From: an uncultured Clostridia bacterium
GTDB lineage: Bacteria > Bacillota > Clostridia > Christensenellales > Aristaeellaceae
Direction: 5' to 3'
DNA length: 55,148 bases
Assembly (NCBI GenBank): GCA_934647305.1
Contig: CAKUFI010000011.1
Location: forward strand, 1 to 55,148
Shown piece by piece: positions 1 to 8,004 of the stretch (position 1 is its first letter; each line of letters starts with the position of its first letter). The notes beneath the pieces are model-generated. The model searched no databases. It saw only the letters and a program-made list of their open reading frames with translations, and was not told where the DNA came from. The position numbers and the translations under genes were made by a program.

Positions 1-83
1 AAACCATGTAGTCATTCGAGGTTACGTACTTATTGTACTCAACATAATCTGTTCCGTCTGCTTCCGGTGAAGCACATAATAAA
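1..83 (-). other. Possible coding fragment running off the left edge
   Basis: On the minus strand one frame stays open from about position 120 to the edge and reads like protein (Ser-Pro-Glu-Ala-Asp-Gly-Thr-Asp-Tyr-Val-Glu-Tyr). It has no start codon and its upstream part runs through the terminator hairpin at 84-122. It may be a decayed or out-of-window gene of the adjoining element, or chance. I do not recognise it. Confidence 0.2.
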
Positions 84-122
84 AAGTCAAGGCTTCCAAC
101 ATTAAGCTGAAAGCCTTGACTT
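84..122 (-). terminator. Intrinsic terminator of rlmD
   Basis: Perfect 12-bp arms (AAGTCAAGGCTT at 84-95 and AAGCCTTGACTT at 111-122) with a 15-nt loop lie 4 bases after the rlmD stop codon. On the minus strand the hairpin is followed by TTTATTAT. Confidence 0.75.
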
Positions 123-126
123 CTTA

Positions 127-1728
127 TTATTCAATCAATCTGAAATGTTGTAGTGCCGCCCTGATTGCCTTTTCCTTCTCCGGCGGACACTGAGGCTGCT
201 TGACGTTTTCAGACTTTGGCTTGTTGTAATTCTCACGCTCGATGATGCCGTACTTCTGCTTCACCTGTGCGATATACAGACTGCTGACCTTCAAGCCGCT
301 ATGCTCAAGAACGTAATCCTTGATCTGACCATAGGTTGCTGCCCCTCTTTTATCCTGCACCAGTTCCTCAACATCCACATCAATGTTGATATGTACTGCT
401 GGTTTTCTCAGAACTAACTGACATACCGTCTCCACATGTCCGCTCCAGCAGAACAGGTCGACCGGCTGGGCGTAGGCGAGGGCGTACGCGCCGCGCAGCT
501 TTTTCAGGTCGCGCGCCAGGGTGGCCGGGTTGCAGCTGACGTAGACCACGCGCTCGGGGGCGGCCTGAAGGATCGCGTCGAGCAGGCGGCCGTCCACGCC
601 CTTTCGCGGCGGATCGACACAGATGACCTGCGCACGCGTGCCGCTTTTGACCAGCTGCGCGATGACGCGGGGCGCGTCGCCCTCGATGAACTCGGCGTTT
701 TTCAGGCCGTTTTTGCGGGCGTTGTCGCGCGCGTTGATTACCGCCTGGGGCACGATTTCCACGCCGATCACCTTTCCCGCCTGCCTCGCCATGCACAGCG
801 AGATGGTGCCCGCGCCGCAGTAGGCGTCCAGCACGGTTTCGCGGCCGGTCAGCGCGGCGGCGGACAGCGCCTGCTCGTAGAGCCGCTCGGCCTGGGTGCG
901 GTTGACCTGGAAAAAGGCCTGGGGCGCGAGATCAAAGCGCAGGCCCAGCAGGCTGTCCTCGAGCGTTTTATCGCCCCAGAGGCAGCGGGCCAGCCCGTCC
1001 AGCGCGTGGGTGGGCCGGGGCGCGCTCTCGAGCTGATACAGGCTGCGCAGGGCGGGAATCGCTTCCTGAAGCCGGGAAACCAGGTCGGGCGCGTGCGGCA
1101 GGGTGTGGCCGCTTGTGACCACGATGGCCATCAGCTCGCCCTTGCCGCTTACCCGGGTGACCAGGCCGCGCACGCAGCCCTTTTTGCCGTCGAAGGCCGG
1201 GATGGTGTGATCCCGCATCCACTCCCGCACGACGCGCGCGCAGGTCAGACTGGCCGGGTGCTGAATCAGGCAGCCCGCCGCGCCCGTCACCGACTGATCC
1301 TCGCCGCGAAAGCCGACGCGCGCCCAGGCTTCGCCGTCCGGCACCACGGCGTACTCGGCCTTGTTGCGGAAGGCGAAGGGAGCTTCCATGCCGATCGTCG
1401 GGCGCACCTCGGGCGAGTCGAACCCGCCGATCCGCTCGAGCGCGGCGCGCACCACCTCGCGCTTGAAGTCCAGCGTGGCCTGATAGGTCATGTGCCGCGC
1501 GACGCAGCCGCCGCAGAAGCCGTCGTGCGGGCAGTCGCTCTCCTTTCGGCAGGCGGCGGGGGTCAGCACGCGGACGAGGCGCGCCTCGACAAAGCGTTCG
1601 CTCTGCCTGACCAGCTCGGCCTCGACCGTCTCGCCCGGCAGCGCGCCGGGCACGAACGCCGCCCGTCCGTCCGCCCAGCGGCCTACGCCCTGCAGCTCCG
1701 ATCCGATTCCAGTGATGTCCAGCTTCAT
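127..1728 (-). CDS. rlmD: 23S rRNA (uracil-5-)-methyltransferase, RlmD/RumA family, with a replaced C-terminus
   Basis: Cytoplasmic SAM-dependent enzyme that makes 5-methyluridine in 23S rRNA. The 533-residue product has an N-terminal TRAM-like domain (about 1-55), a 4Fe-4S cysteine set (Cys60, 66, 72, 75), the SAM-site motif YCGAGT, DPPRKG, and the catalytic Cys in VSCNPATLARD. ATG at 1728 follows GGAGG at 6-nt spacing. It lies 19 bases downstream of the phosphoesterase gene, probably in one operon. The family core normally ends soon after the HVE motif, here about residue 433. The last ~98 residues (ending in CPPEKEKAIRAAL and a short tail) are an extra domain also seen on Clostridia homologues, and they are encoded in much lower-G+C DNA. 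The enzyme assignment is firm. The exact target uridine (1939 or 747) cannot be told. Confidence 0.92.
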   Translation of the reverse strand: MKLDITGIGSELQGVGRWADGRAAFVPGALPGETVEAELVRQSERFVEARLVRVLTPAACRKESDCPHDGFCGGCVARHMTYQATLDFKREVVRAALERIGGFDSPEVRPTIGMEAPFAFRNKAEYAVVPDGEAWARVGFRGEDQSVTGAAGCLIQHPASLTCARVVREWMRDHTIPAFDGKKGCVRGLVTRVSGKGELMAIVVTSGHTLPHAPDLVSRLQEAIPALRSLYQLESAPRPTHALDGLARCLWGDKTLEDSLLGLRFDLAPQAFFQVNRTQAERLYEQALSAAALTGRETVLDAYCGAGTISLCMARQAGKVIGVEIVPQAVINARDNARKNGLKNAEFIEGDAPRVIAQLVKSGTRAQVICVDPPRKGVDGRLLDAILQAAPERVVYVSCNPATLARDLKKLRGAYALAYAQPVDLFCWSGHVETVCQLVLRKPAVHINIDVDVEELVQDKRGAATYGQIKDYVLEHSGLKVSSLYIAQVKQKYGIIERENYNKPKSENVKQPQCPPEKEKAIRAALQHFRLIE

Positions 1729-1747
1729 ATGTGCCTCCAGTATGTGC

Positions 1748-2623
1748 TCAGTCTGCCCGGCGCAGCGTGATCGTCACGATCTCCGGGCGATTGTTGACGC
1801 GCAGGGGGAAGGAACTGTTGCCCAGGCCGCGGCTGACGAACATCTGCGTGCCGCCCATCTCGTACAGCCCCGCGTCCCAGGCGGGGAAAAAGCCCTGTCC
1901 CGGCGCGTACAGCCCGCCGCCGAAGGGCAGGCGCACCTGGCCGCCGTGCGCGTGGCCGCACAGGACGAGGTCTGCGCCGCATTCGGCGTACAGGTCGATC
2001 AGCTCCGGCCGGTGGGACAGCACCAGCGCGTAGCCGCTCCCCTCCGCAAGGGTCGAAAGGTCGCGCTTCAGCGCCTCCTTCGCCGCGGAAAGAGCCTGCC
2101 TGTGGGCGCTGTCGCCGGAGAGCGCCTGGTAGTAAACGCCCAGGTCGTCCAGGCCGATCAGGCGAATGGACTCGTCGCCCTCCTGAAGGTCGACCGCCTC
2201 GGAGCGCAGCACCGTCACGCCCGCGCGCGTCAGGCCGTCCAGCAGCGCCTGAGCCGCCTCGGGCGCGCGCGCCTCGTGGTTGCCGGTCACGTAATACACC
2301 GGCGCAAGCTCGACCAGCCGCTTCGCCAGCGCCACCGTCGGCTCGACCTTCGTGCGGCGCGAGTCGATCATGTCGCCGGTCAGCACGATGGCAGAGGGCT
2401 GCTGCGCCGCGACCCGCTCGATCAGCCGCTCGTTCTGCGCGCCGAAGCGCGCGTCGTGCAGGTCGGACAGCTGCACGATCCGGTATCCGTCGAACGACCG
2501 GGGCAGGCGTTCGCCAAAGACATCGACCGGAGTGACCGTCAGCGCCGTGTTGCCCCACAGGCACCAGAGAGCCAGGCAGGCGACGGCCGCCGCCCAAATC
2601 GCCCGGACGATTCGCTTCTTCAT
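1748..2623 (-). CDS. Membrane-anchored metallophosphoesterase, YkuE-like
   Basis: A 291-residue calcineurin-type phosphoesterase with one N-terminal hydrophobic segment (about residues 7-27) that should tether it to the outer face of the membrane. The metal-binding motifs are all present: SDLHD, TGDMID, GNHEAR and CGHAHGGQ. Family members act on phosphomonoesters or lipid-linked diphosphates, and the substrate here is not evident. The start at 2623 is chosen over the longer open frame because GGAGGTG lies 6-7 bases upstream and the hydrophobic anchor follows directly. It is the first gene of a probable two-gene operon with rlmD and is driven by the promoter at 2724-2752. Confidence 0.87.
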   Translation of the reverse strand: MKKRIVRAIWAAAVACLALWCLWGNTALTVTPVDVFGERLPRSFDGYRIVQLSDLHDARFGAQNERLIERVAAQQPSAIVLTGDMIDSRRTKVEPTVALAKRLVELAPVYYVTGNHEARAPEAAQALLDGLTRAGVTVLRSEAVDLQEGDESIRLIGLDDLGVYYQALSGDSAHRQALSAAKEALKRDLSTLAEGSGYALVLSHRPELIDLYAECGADLVLCGHAHGGQVRLPFGGGLYAPGQGFFPAWDAGLYEMGGTQMFVSRGLGNSSFPLRVNNRPEIVTITLRRAD

Positions 2624-2723
2624 CTGATTCACCTCCGGCACATTGAACGTGCGCAAAAGGAAACAGGCGCACGACCTGTTTCCTTTGAAAAAAGTGCGTT
2701 CGCTTTCCCCTTGAAGTACTTTC

Positions 2724-2752
2724 ATTATATCGAAAATCAGCGGGCGCGTCAA
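2724..2752 (-). promoter_or_regulatory. Sigma-A-type promoter for the phosphoesterase-rlmD operon
   Basis: On the minus strand TTGACG (2747-2752), 17-base spacer and TATAAT (2724-2729), about 100 bases before the ATG at 2623. Confidence 0.7.
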
Positions 2753-2800
2753 GCCGTCGGCGGGCAAAAGGGATTCGGTCAGGCCTTGCGGCTCCATCGC

Positions 2801-2834
2801 AGAGAAAACACCCCACAAGAAGCCTTGTGGGGTG
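2801..2834 (-). terminator. Intrinsic terminator of the malic enzyme gene
   Basis: The hairpin has arms CACCCCACAAG (2809-2819) and CTTGTGGGGTG (2824-2834), followed on the minus strand by a TTTTCT run. It lies 30 bases after the malic enzyme stop codon. Confidence 0.7.
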
Positions 2835-2863
2835 ATAATGCGTCTGTTTCAGGGAGTGTCCGC

Positions 2864-4036
2864 TCAGATGCGGGCCACGCCGCTCTTGCGGGCGGCCTCG
2901 GCGACGGCGGCGGCGACGGTCTTGCCCACGCGCGGATCAAACGCCTTGGGCATGATATAGTCGGCGCACAGCTCCTCATCGGAGACCAGCGAGGCGATGG
3001 CGTAGGAAGCGGCCATCTGCATCTCGTCGTTGATGTCGCTCGCGCGCACGTCCAGCGCGCCGCGGAAGATGCCCGGGAAGGCCAGTACGTTGTTGATCTG
3101 GTTGGGGTAGTCGCTGCGGCCGCAGCCCACGACCGCCGCGCCGGCCGCCTTGGCCTCGTCGGGGAAGATCTCGGGGGTGGGGTTGGCCATGGGGAACACG
3201 CAGGGGTTGGGCGCCATGGACTTGATCATCTCGGGAGTGACCACGCCGGGGGCGGACACGCCGATGAACACGTCCGCGTCCTTCATCGCGTCGGCCAGCA
3301 CGCCCTTGAGGTGGCGCGGGTTGGTGACGTGGGACATTTCCTCGTGGGCGGGGTTCAGACCCTCCATGCCCTCGCAGATGACGCCGAAGCGGTCGACCAG
3401 CGTCAGGTCGGTCACGCCCAGCTTGAGCAGATGCCTGGCGATTGCGCAGCCCGCGGAGCCCGCGCCGTTGATGACCATGCGCACCTTGGTGATGTCCTTC
3501 TTGACCACCTTGAGCGCGTTGAGAACCGCCGCGGCCACCACGATGGCGGTGCCGTGCTGGTCGTCATGGAACACGGGGATGTCGCAGATTTCCTTCAGCT
3601 TGCGCTCGACCTCGAAGCAGCGGGGCGCGGCGATGTCCTCCAGATTGATGCCGCCGAAGCTGCCGGAAATCAGGTAGATCGTGCGAACCAGCTCGTCCAC
3701 GTCCTTGGTGCGCACGCAGATCGGGAACGCGTCCACGTCGGCGAACTCCTTGAACAGGCAGGCCTTGCCCTCCATGACCGGCATGCCGGCCTCGGGGCCG
3801 ATGTCGCCCAGGCCCAGGATGGCCGTGCCGTCGGTGATGACCGCGACCATGTTCCAGCGGCGGGTCAGCTCAAACGACTTGTTGTAGTCCTTCTGAATCT
3901 CCAGGCAGGGCTGCGCCACGCCGGGGGTGTAGGCCAGGGACAGATCCTCGGAATTCTTCACGGGGGTGCGGGAAACGACTTCGATCTTGCCCTTCCACTC
4001 ATAGTGCTTTTCCAGGGCGCGCTGCTTGATATCCAT
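2864..4036 (-). CDS. NAD(P)-dependent malic enzyme, short bacterial type
   Basis: Catalyses oxidative decarboxylation of malate to pyruvate and CO2 with reduction of NAD(P)+. The 390-residue length matches the compact bacterial form without a phosphotransacetylase-like tail. Visible motifs are the N-terminal SLAYTPGVA, the TDGTAILGLGDIG segment, FHDDQHGTA for metal and substrate binding, the Rossmann glycines in INGAGSAGCA, and the PTPEI segment. ATG at 4036 follows GGAGAG at 8-nt spacing. It lies downstream of the Ldh2-family dehydrogenase, separated by 527 bases of repeats, so both could act on malate. No separate promoter is obvious, so read-through through the repeat cluster is possible. 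Confidence 0.92.
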   Translation of the reverse strand: MDIKQRALEKHYEWKGKIEVVSRTPVKNSEDLSLAYTPGVAQPCLEIQKDYNKSFELTRRWNMVAVITDGTAILGLGDIGPEAGMPVMEGKACLFKEFADVDAFPICVRTKDVDELVRTIYLISGSFGGINLEDIAAPRCFEVERKLKEICDIPVFHDDQHGTAIVVAAAVLNALKVVKKDITKVRMVINGAGSAGCAIARHLLKLGVTDLTLVDRFGVICEGMEGLNPAHEEMSHVTNPRHLKGVLADAMKDADVFIGVSAPGVVTPEMIKSMAPNPCVFPMANPTPEIFPDEAKAAGAAVVGCGRSDYPNQINNVLAFPGIFRGALDVRASDINDEMQMAASYAIASLVSDEELCADYIMPKAFDPRVGKTVAAAVAEAARKSGVARI

Positions 4037-4160
4037 GTGCTTTTCTCTCCTATTCGTCAGTTTTCGGTTGCAGGCGCTTGACGCCTGACGTGAGGATTCA
4101 CTTTTCCAATGGGGCCGTCGGCCCTGCCGACCTCTTGTGGGGCCCTGCCTCGGGATTCTT

Positions 4161-4563
4161 ACCCGCGAAGAAATTGGAAACTCTACTAATCTATGGTTTC
4201 CAATTTCGCGTGGCTTCCGCGGCAGCGAGCGGCACCGGGCACTGCCCGGCGGCGGCAGCAAGTGGCACCGGGCACTGCCCACGCCGTACCCCTTGTGGGG
4301 CACAACTGCTGTTTTTTCACCCGCGAAGAAATTGGAAACTCTAATCTATGGTTTCCAATTTCGCTTGGCCTCCGCGGCAGCGAGCGGCACCGGGCACTGC
4401 CCGGCGGCGGCAGCAAGTGGCACCGGGCACTGCCCACGCCGTACCCCTTGTGGGGCACAACTGCTGTTTTTTCACCCGCGAAGAAATTGGAAACTCTAAT
4501 CTATGGTTTCCAATTTCGTGTGGCCTCCGCGGCAGCGAGTGAGTCCAGGCTCAGCCTGGCCGG
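4161..4563 (-). repeat. Composite hairpin repeat cluster 1, including a ~155-bp tandem duplication
   Basis: Units begin at 4161, 4319 and 4474, giving periods of 158 and 155 bases; the first copy carries 3 extra bases in its loop and the third is partial. Each holds a 12-bp stem (GAAATTGGAAAC with GTTTCCAATTTC) at 4170-4207, 4328-4362 and 4483-4517. The loop reads CATAGATTAGA on the minus strand in copies 2 and 3, with 3 more bases in copy 1. The clusters also hold 7-1-7 palindromes (CCGGGCA, C, TGCCCGG), GGCAGCAAGTGG-type linkers and a CCCC/GGGG hairpin with a T run. The cluster abuts the dehydrogenase stop codon at 4564 and has that gene's orientation. It fills the 527-base gap between the dehydrogenase and malic enzyme genes. 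Confidence 0.9.
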
Positions 4564-5691
4564 TTATTTGTAGCTGGTCTCGACCTTGTCGGTGATGTCC
4601 ACGTCGCCCAGATAGGCCTTGTAGTCCATGCCCAGGTAGGTGGCCAGGTCGCACATCTCGACGACGGTCTTCTGGTTGACGTCGATGCCGTTTTCGAGGC
4701 GATCCTTGTAGGCGAAGGCTTCCTTCTCGCCGTGGGTGTAGATGCGGGTCTGGCCGTCGGCCTTGGGAGTATCGCGCAGCTCCTGCAGGAAGGCGGAGAA
4801 GTGCGCCTTGATGGCCTCGGGATCGCCGAAGACCCTGGGATCGATGACCATGAAGCCGTGGCAGGTGCCGCTCTTGCCGCCCACGTTCACGCGGCTGGAG
4901 GGCGTGCCCTGAGAGAACATGGAGCACATGATCTCGCACAGCATGCCGTAGCCGTAGCCCTTGTGGGAGCCCAGCAGCTCGGTGTTGCCGCCCAGGGGCA
5001 TGATGCCGCCGCCGTTCTTGGCGACGATATTGGTCAGCACGTCCTTCGCGTCGGTGGAGGCGTGGCCGTTCTTGTCCAGCGCCCAGCCCTCGGGAAGCGG
5101 CTTCTCCATCTTGTTGTACAGCTCCAGCTTGCCGCGGGTGACGACGGTGGTGGAAGCGTCAAAGAAGAAGGGATAGGGATCGGCGGGCATCGACACGGCG
5201 ATGGGGTTCGAGCCGATCATCGCCTTGCGGGCGAAGGTGGGCACCATGATCGCCTCGGAGTTGGTCATGGACATGCCGATCAGGCCCTGATCGCAGGCCA
5301 TCTTTGCGTAGTAGCCGGCGATGCCGTAGTGGTTGGAGTTGCGCACGGTCACGACCGCCATGCCGACCTTCCTGGCCTTTTCAATGGCCAGGCTCATGCC
5401 GAAGTGGCCGGCCAGCTGGCCCATGCCGTCATGCGCGTCGACGACCGCGGAAACCGGGGTCTCGAACACGACCTCGGGCTTCGCGTCCACCTTGATCATG
5501 CCCTTTTCGATGCCCTTGTGGTAGCGAACCAGGCGCTGCATGCCGTGGGACTCGATGCCGTACAGGTCGGAAAGGAGCAGCACGTCGGTGATGATGCGAG
5601 CTTCGTCTTCCTTGAAGCCGAATTTGGTGAACGCGTCCATGCAGAACTTGTTCAGCTGCTCGTAGGAGTAGTGCAGATACTTCGTGGCCAT
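4564..5691 (-). CDS. Ldh2-family malate/lactate-type dehydrogenase
   Basis: A 375-residue NAD(P)-dependent 2-hydroxyacid dehydrogenase of the malate/L-lactate dehydrogenase (Ldh_2, YlbC/AllD/ComC-like) family, which is unrelated to classical LDH/MDH. Family signatures include SHGMQRL near residue 50, the NSNHYG segment with the catalytic His, MTNSEA, and GSNPIA. Substrates in this family range over malate, lactate, sulfolactate, ureidoglycolate and diketogulonate. The neighbouring malic enzyme makes malate the likeliest, but that is inference. ATG at 5691 follows AAAGGAAG, and the promoter at 5772-5800 reads into it. The stop codon touches repeat cluster 1. Confidence 0.88.
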   Translation of the reverse strand: MATKYLHYSYEQLNKFCMDAFTKFGFKEDEARIITDVLLLSDLYGIESHGMQRLVRYHKGIEKGMIKVDAKPEVVFETPVSAVVDAHDGMGQLAGHFGMSLAIEKARKVGMAVVTVRNSNHYGIAGYYAKMACDQGLIGMSMTNSEAIMVPTFARKAMIGSNPIAVSMPADPYPFFFDASTTVVTRGKLELYNKMEKPLPEGWALDKNGHASTDAKDVLTNIVAKNGGGIMPLGGNTELLGSHKGYGYGMLCEIMCSMFSQGTPSSRVNVGGKSGTCHGFMVIDPRVFGDPEAIKAHFSAFLQELRDTPKADGQTRIYTHGEKEAFAYKDRLENGIDVNQKTVVEMCDLATYLGMDYKAYLGDVDITDKVETSYK

Positions 5692-5771
5692 GAGTGATCT
5701 TCCTTTCTTTTTTTCGAATCGACATTTCCGGACGGCTCGGGACGTTTCCCGACCGTATTTTTTCTCATTAC

Positions 5772-5800
5772 ATTATACAACCACTGAAAGCAAGTTGCAA
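5772..5800 (-). promoter_or_regulatory. Promoter for the Ldh2-family dehydrogenase
   Basis: On the minus strand TTGCAA (5795-5800), 17-base spacer and TATAAT (5772-5777), about 80 bases before the start codon. Confidence 0.7.
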
Positions 5801-5903
5801 GGGCTCAGGTAAAATTAGCGCGCCTTTATTTATCAAACAGGCGGGCGAAGGCGGCGCCGGAGCGCAAGTCCTTTTGCTGCCATCGCTTTTTTACGCACCG
5901 CGC

Positions 5904-5932
5904 TTGACAAGCCGTCCCCACGCCGCTACAAT
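5904..5932 (+). promoter_or_regulatory. Consensus promoter for the YprB-like/TPR pair
   Basis: TTGACA (5904-5909), 17-base spacer, TACAAT (5927-5932), with the start codon 41 bases downstream. It diverges from the dehydrogenase promoter. Confidence 0.75.
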
Positions 5933-5973
5933 CTTGATAAGGGAGATTTTCGAGAGAGCGAGGGGGCGGGGTG

Positions 5974-7149
5974 ATGGGCAGTTCTCTGCGGGCGAAGCTC
6001 AACGCCCTGAAGAGCGGGCAGCTCGCCCCCGCGCGCAGCGCGCCGAAAACCGAGCTGGTGGTGCGGGAGGCGGACTTTCCGCTTGCGGAGGGCCTGACGG
6101 AAATCCATGGCGAGGCGCTTTCGCGGATGGACCTGGACGCGCCGCTCGACCTGGATCGCACGCTGTTTCTGGACACCGAGACCACGGGCCTGTCCGGCGG
6201 GGCGGGCACGGTGGTGTTTCTGCTCGGGGTCGGGTTCGTGCGGGCAGGGCGGTTCGTCGTGCGCCAGTACCTGATGCCCAGCTACGCCGCCGAGCCCGCG
6301 CTGATGCAGGCGCTTCAAAGCGAGCTCTTCGGAAAAGACACGCTGGTCACCTTCAACGGGAAGACCTTCGACGTGCCGCTGCTGCGCTCCCGGCTGGTGA
6401 TGTGCCGGATGGATACCGGGGCGCTGGACGGCATGCGGCACCTGGATCTGATCATCCCGGCGCGCAGGGTGTGGAAGAAGCGGCTGACGCGCTGCTCGCT
6501 CGCCCGGCTGGAGGAGCAGGTGCTGGGCGCGCCACGCGAACATGACCTGCCCGGCAGCGAGGCGCCCGCGCGCTACTTTGCCTTCCTGAAAAATGGCGAC
6601 TTTACCCCGCTGGAGGAGGTTATCGCGCACAACCGGCAGGACATCGTGTCCCTGTCCACGCTGCTGGTGCGCCTGGCCGCCTCGCACGCCGCGCCGACCG
6701 AGCAGACCGACATGCTGGATGTGCTGAGCATGGGGCGCGTGCTGGAAAGGCATGGGGAAAACGATCTGGCCGGGGAGTGCTATCGCCTGGCCGCGAGGCC
6801 GCACCCGGCGACTACCGTCTCGCAGCTTCGGGCGCGCGCCTGTGCGGGCGAGGCCAACATGCGCCTGTCGCTGCTGCTCAAGCGGCAGGGGGGCGCGATG
6901 CAGGCCGAAAGCGTCTGGCAGGAGATGATTTCCCGCCGCCAGATGGGCATACTGCCCTATGAGGAGCTGGCCAAGCGTCTGGAGCACGCCTACAAAGACC
7001 CTGAGGGCGCGCTGAGACTGACCGAGCGGGCGCTCAAAATGACCCGGGACGAGCGGGAACGAACGCGCCTTTCCGCGCGCCGCGACCGCCTTTCGCATAA
7101 AATTGAAAAATCAAAGCAAACGGAGGAAGAGCATCATGGGATTTCTTAA
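5974..7149 (+). CDS. YprB-like ribonuclease H-fold exonuclease protein
   Basis: A 391-residue protein with an RNase H-like/DnaQ-type nuclease domain (YprB family, RNase_H_2). Acidic motifs are visible: FLDTETTGLSGG (DxE) around residues 50-62, TFNGKTFDVPLL, and the late HNRQDIVSL with an Asp. The C-terminal ~120 residues are helical and TPR-like. The exact nucleic-acid substrate of this family is not established. ATG 5974 sits 6 bases after AGGGGGCG; an adjacent GTG at 5971 is the alternative. Its 3' end overlaps the next gene by 14 bases, which suggests translational coupling. Confidence 0.82.
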   Translation: MGSSLRAKLNALKSGQLAPARSAPKTELVVREADFPLAEGLTEIHGEALSRMDLDAPLDLDRTLFLDTETTGLSGGAGTVVFLLGVGFVRAGRFVVRQYLMPSYAAEPALMQALQSELFGKDTLVTFNGKTFDVPLLRSRLVMCRMDTGALDGMRHLDLIIPARRVWKKRLTRCSLARLEEQVLGAPREHDLPGSEAPARYFAFLKNGDFTPLEEVIAHNRQDIVSLSTLLVRLAASHAAPTEQTDMLDVLSMGRVLERHGENDLAGECYRLAARPHPATTVSQLRARACAGEANMRLSLLLKRQGGAMQAESVWQEMISRRQMGILPYEELAKRLEHAYKDPEGALRLTERALKMTRDERERTRLSARRDRLSHKIEKSKQTEEEHHGIS

Positions 7150-7906
7150 AAACCTGGGCTTCGCGCTGCCCACTGGAACCGGCGGAAAGGGCTATCGCGC
7201 CCACGTGCAGGGCAACCAGCTTTCCGATCAGGGCAAGCCGGAGGAGGCCCGCAAGAAGCACGAGGAGGCGCTCAAGTACTACGAGCAGGCCACGCAGGAG
7301 GGCAAGATGACCGTCAGCTACCTGATGGCCTACGGCGTGCTGCTGCTGCGCATGAAGCAGTTCGAAAAGGCGAAGGAGATTTTCCTCAAGGCCGAGCACG
7401 ACAAGCGCATCACCAAGGAGGAACGCCGCCAGCTGCGCCTGAACTTCGCCGTGTGCCAGTGGAAGCTGGGGCATCTGGACAGCGCCATCGAGCAGCTCAA
7501 GATCGCCAAGGCAGACGGCAACAATTCCATGATCTACGGCTCGCTGGGCTACATGCTCATTGAAAAGGCCAAAAAGACCGGCGACTTCACCGAAGCCATC
7601 GCCTTCAACGACGAGGCGCTCGACTACGACGACGAGGACTCGGTCGTGCTGGACAACCTGGGCCAGCTCAACCTGGCCATGGGCAACCGCGAGAAGGCGC
7701 TCGAGTACTTCAAGAAGGCGCATGAGCGCAAGCCCTCACAGGTGGACACGCTGTACTACCTGGCCAGGCTGGCCTTCGAGGACGGCGACAAAAAGACCGC
7801 CCACGACTACCTTACCCAGGCGCTCTCGGGCAACTACTCCGCGCTGGCGACCGTCAGCCGCGAGCAGGCACAGGAGCTGCTCAGGCAGGTGGACGCGGCG
7901 AAGTAA
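7136..7906 (+). CDS. Tetratricopeptide-repeat protein
   Basis: A soluble 256-residue protein made almost wholly of TPR helical pairs, for example the ALKYYEQA, AKEIFLKAEH, AIEQLKIAKA and ALEYFKKAHERKP segments. TPR proteins are protein-binding scaffolds. No catalytic domain, signal peptide or membrane segment is seen. ATG at 7136 follows GGAGGAAG at good spacing and is preferred to the longer frame opening at 7103. It overlaps the YprB-like gene by 14 bases, so the two products are probably made together. A strong terminator follows the gene. Confidence 0.83.
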   Translation: MGFLKNLGFALPTGTGGKGYRAHVQGNQLSDQGKPEEARKKHEEALKYYEQATQEGKMTVSYLMAYGVLLLRMKQFEKAKEIFLKAEHDKRITKEERRQLRLNFAVCQWKLGHLDSAIEQLKIAKADGNNSMIYGSLGYMLIEKAKKTGDFTEAIAFNDEALDYDDEDSVVLDNLGQLNLAMGNREKALEYFKKAHERKPSQVDTLYYLARLAFEDGDKKTAHDYLTQALSGNYSALATVSREQAQELLRQVDAAK

Positions 7907-7920
7907 CTTTATATGGAAAT

Positions 7921-7963
7921 GCCCCCGGTTTCCTCCGGTGCGAGGAAGTCGGGGGTGTTTTGT
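7921..7963 (+). terminator. Intrinsic terminator after the TPR gene
   Basis: CCCCCG pairs with CGGGGG and TTCCTC with GAGGAA inside it, followed by TGTTTTG. It stands between converging transcription units and could also stop the sufB transcript, although on the minus strand the T run is poor. Confidence 0.75.
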
Positions 7964-8004
7964 ATCCAAACGGCGAAGCCGCTTTGCCATTTCCATTTAT
8001 TGAA

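Larger units (their letters stand above)
1..430. mobile_element. Probable end of an integrated element joined to the 3' end of rlmD
   Basis: The base composition changes inside the rlmD reading frame. By hand count, 114 of 240 bases are G or C in 181-420, against 43 of 60 in 481-540. The step falls near 415-441, at the codons for the conserved Gly-His-Val-Glu-Thr-Val stretch. To its left the codons include TTA, AGA and AAA, which are rare in the neighbouring genes. The 3' end of rumA/rlmD-type genes is an established integration site for integrative and conjugative elements in Bacillota, which carry a replacement C-terminus. I infer that this is one such end and that the element continues to the left of the window. 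No integrase is visible here. Confidence 0.5.

Noticed and set aside
1490..4081. An 863-residue plus-strand gene
   Set aside because: It is antisense to rlmD, the phosphoesterase and malic enzyme, and has a low-complexity composition without domains.
4078..4573. Small ORFs in repeat cluster 1
   Set aside because: They are translations of the tandem repeat in several frames, without ribosome sites or domains.
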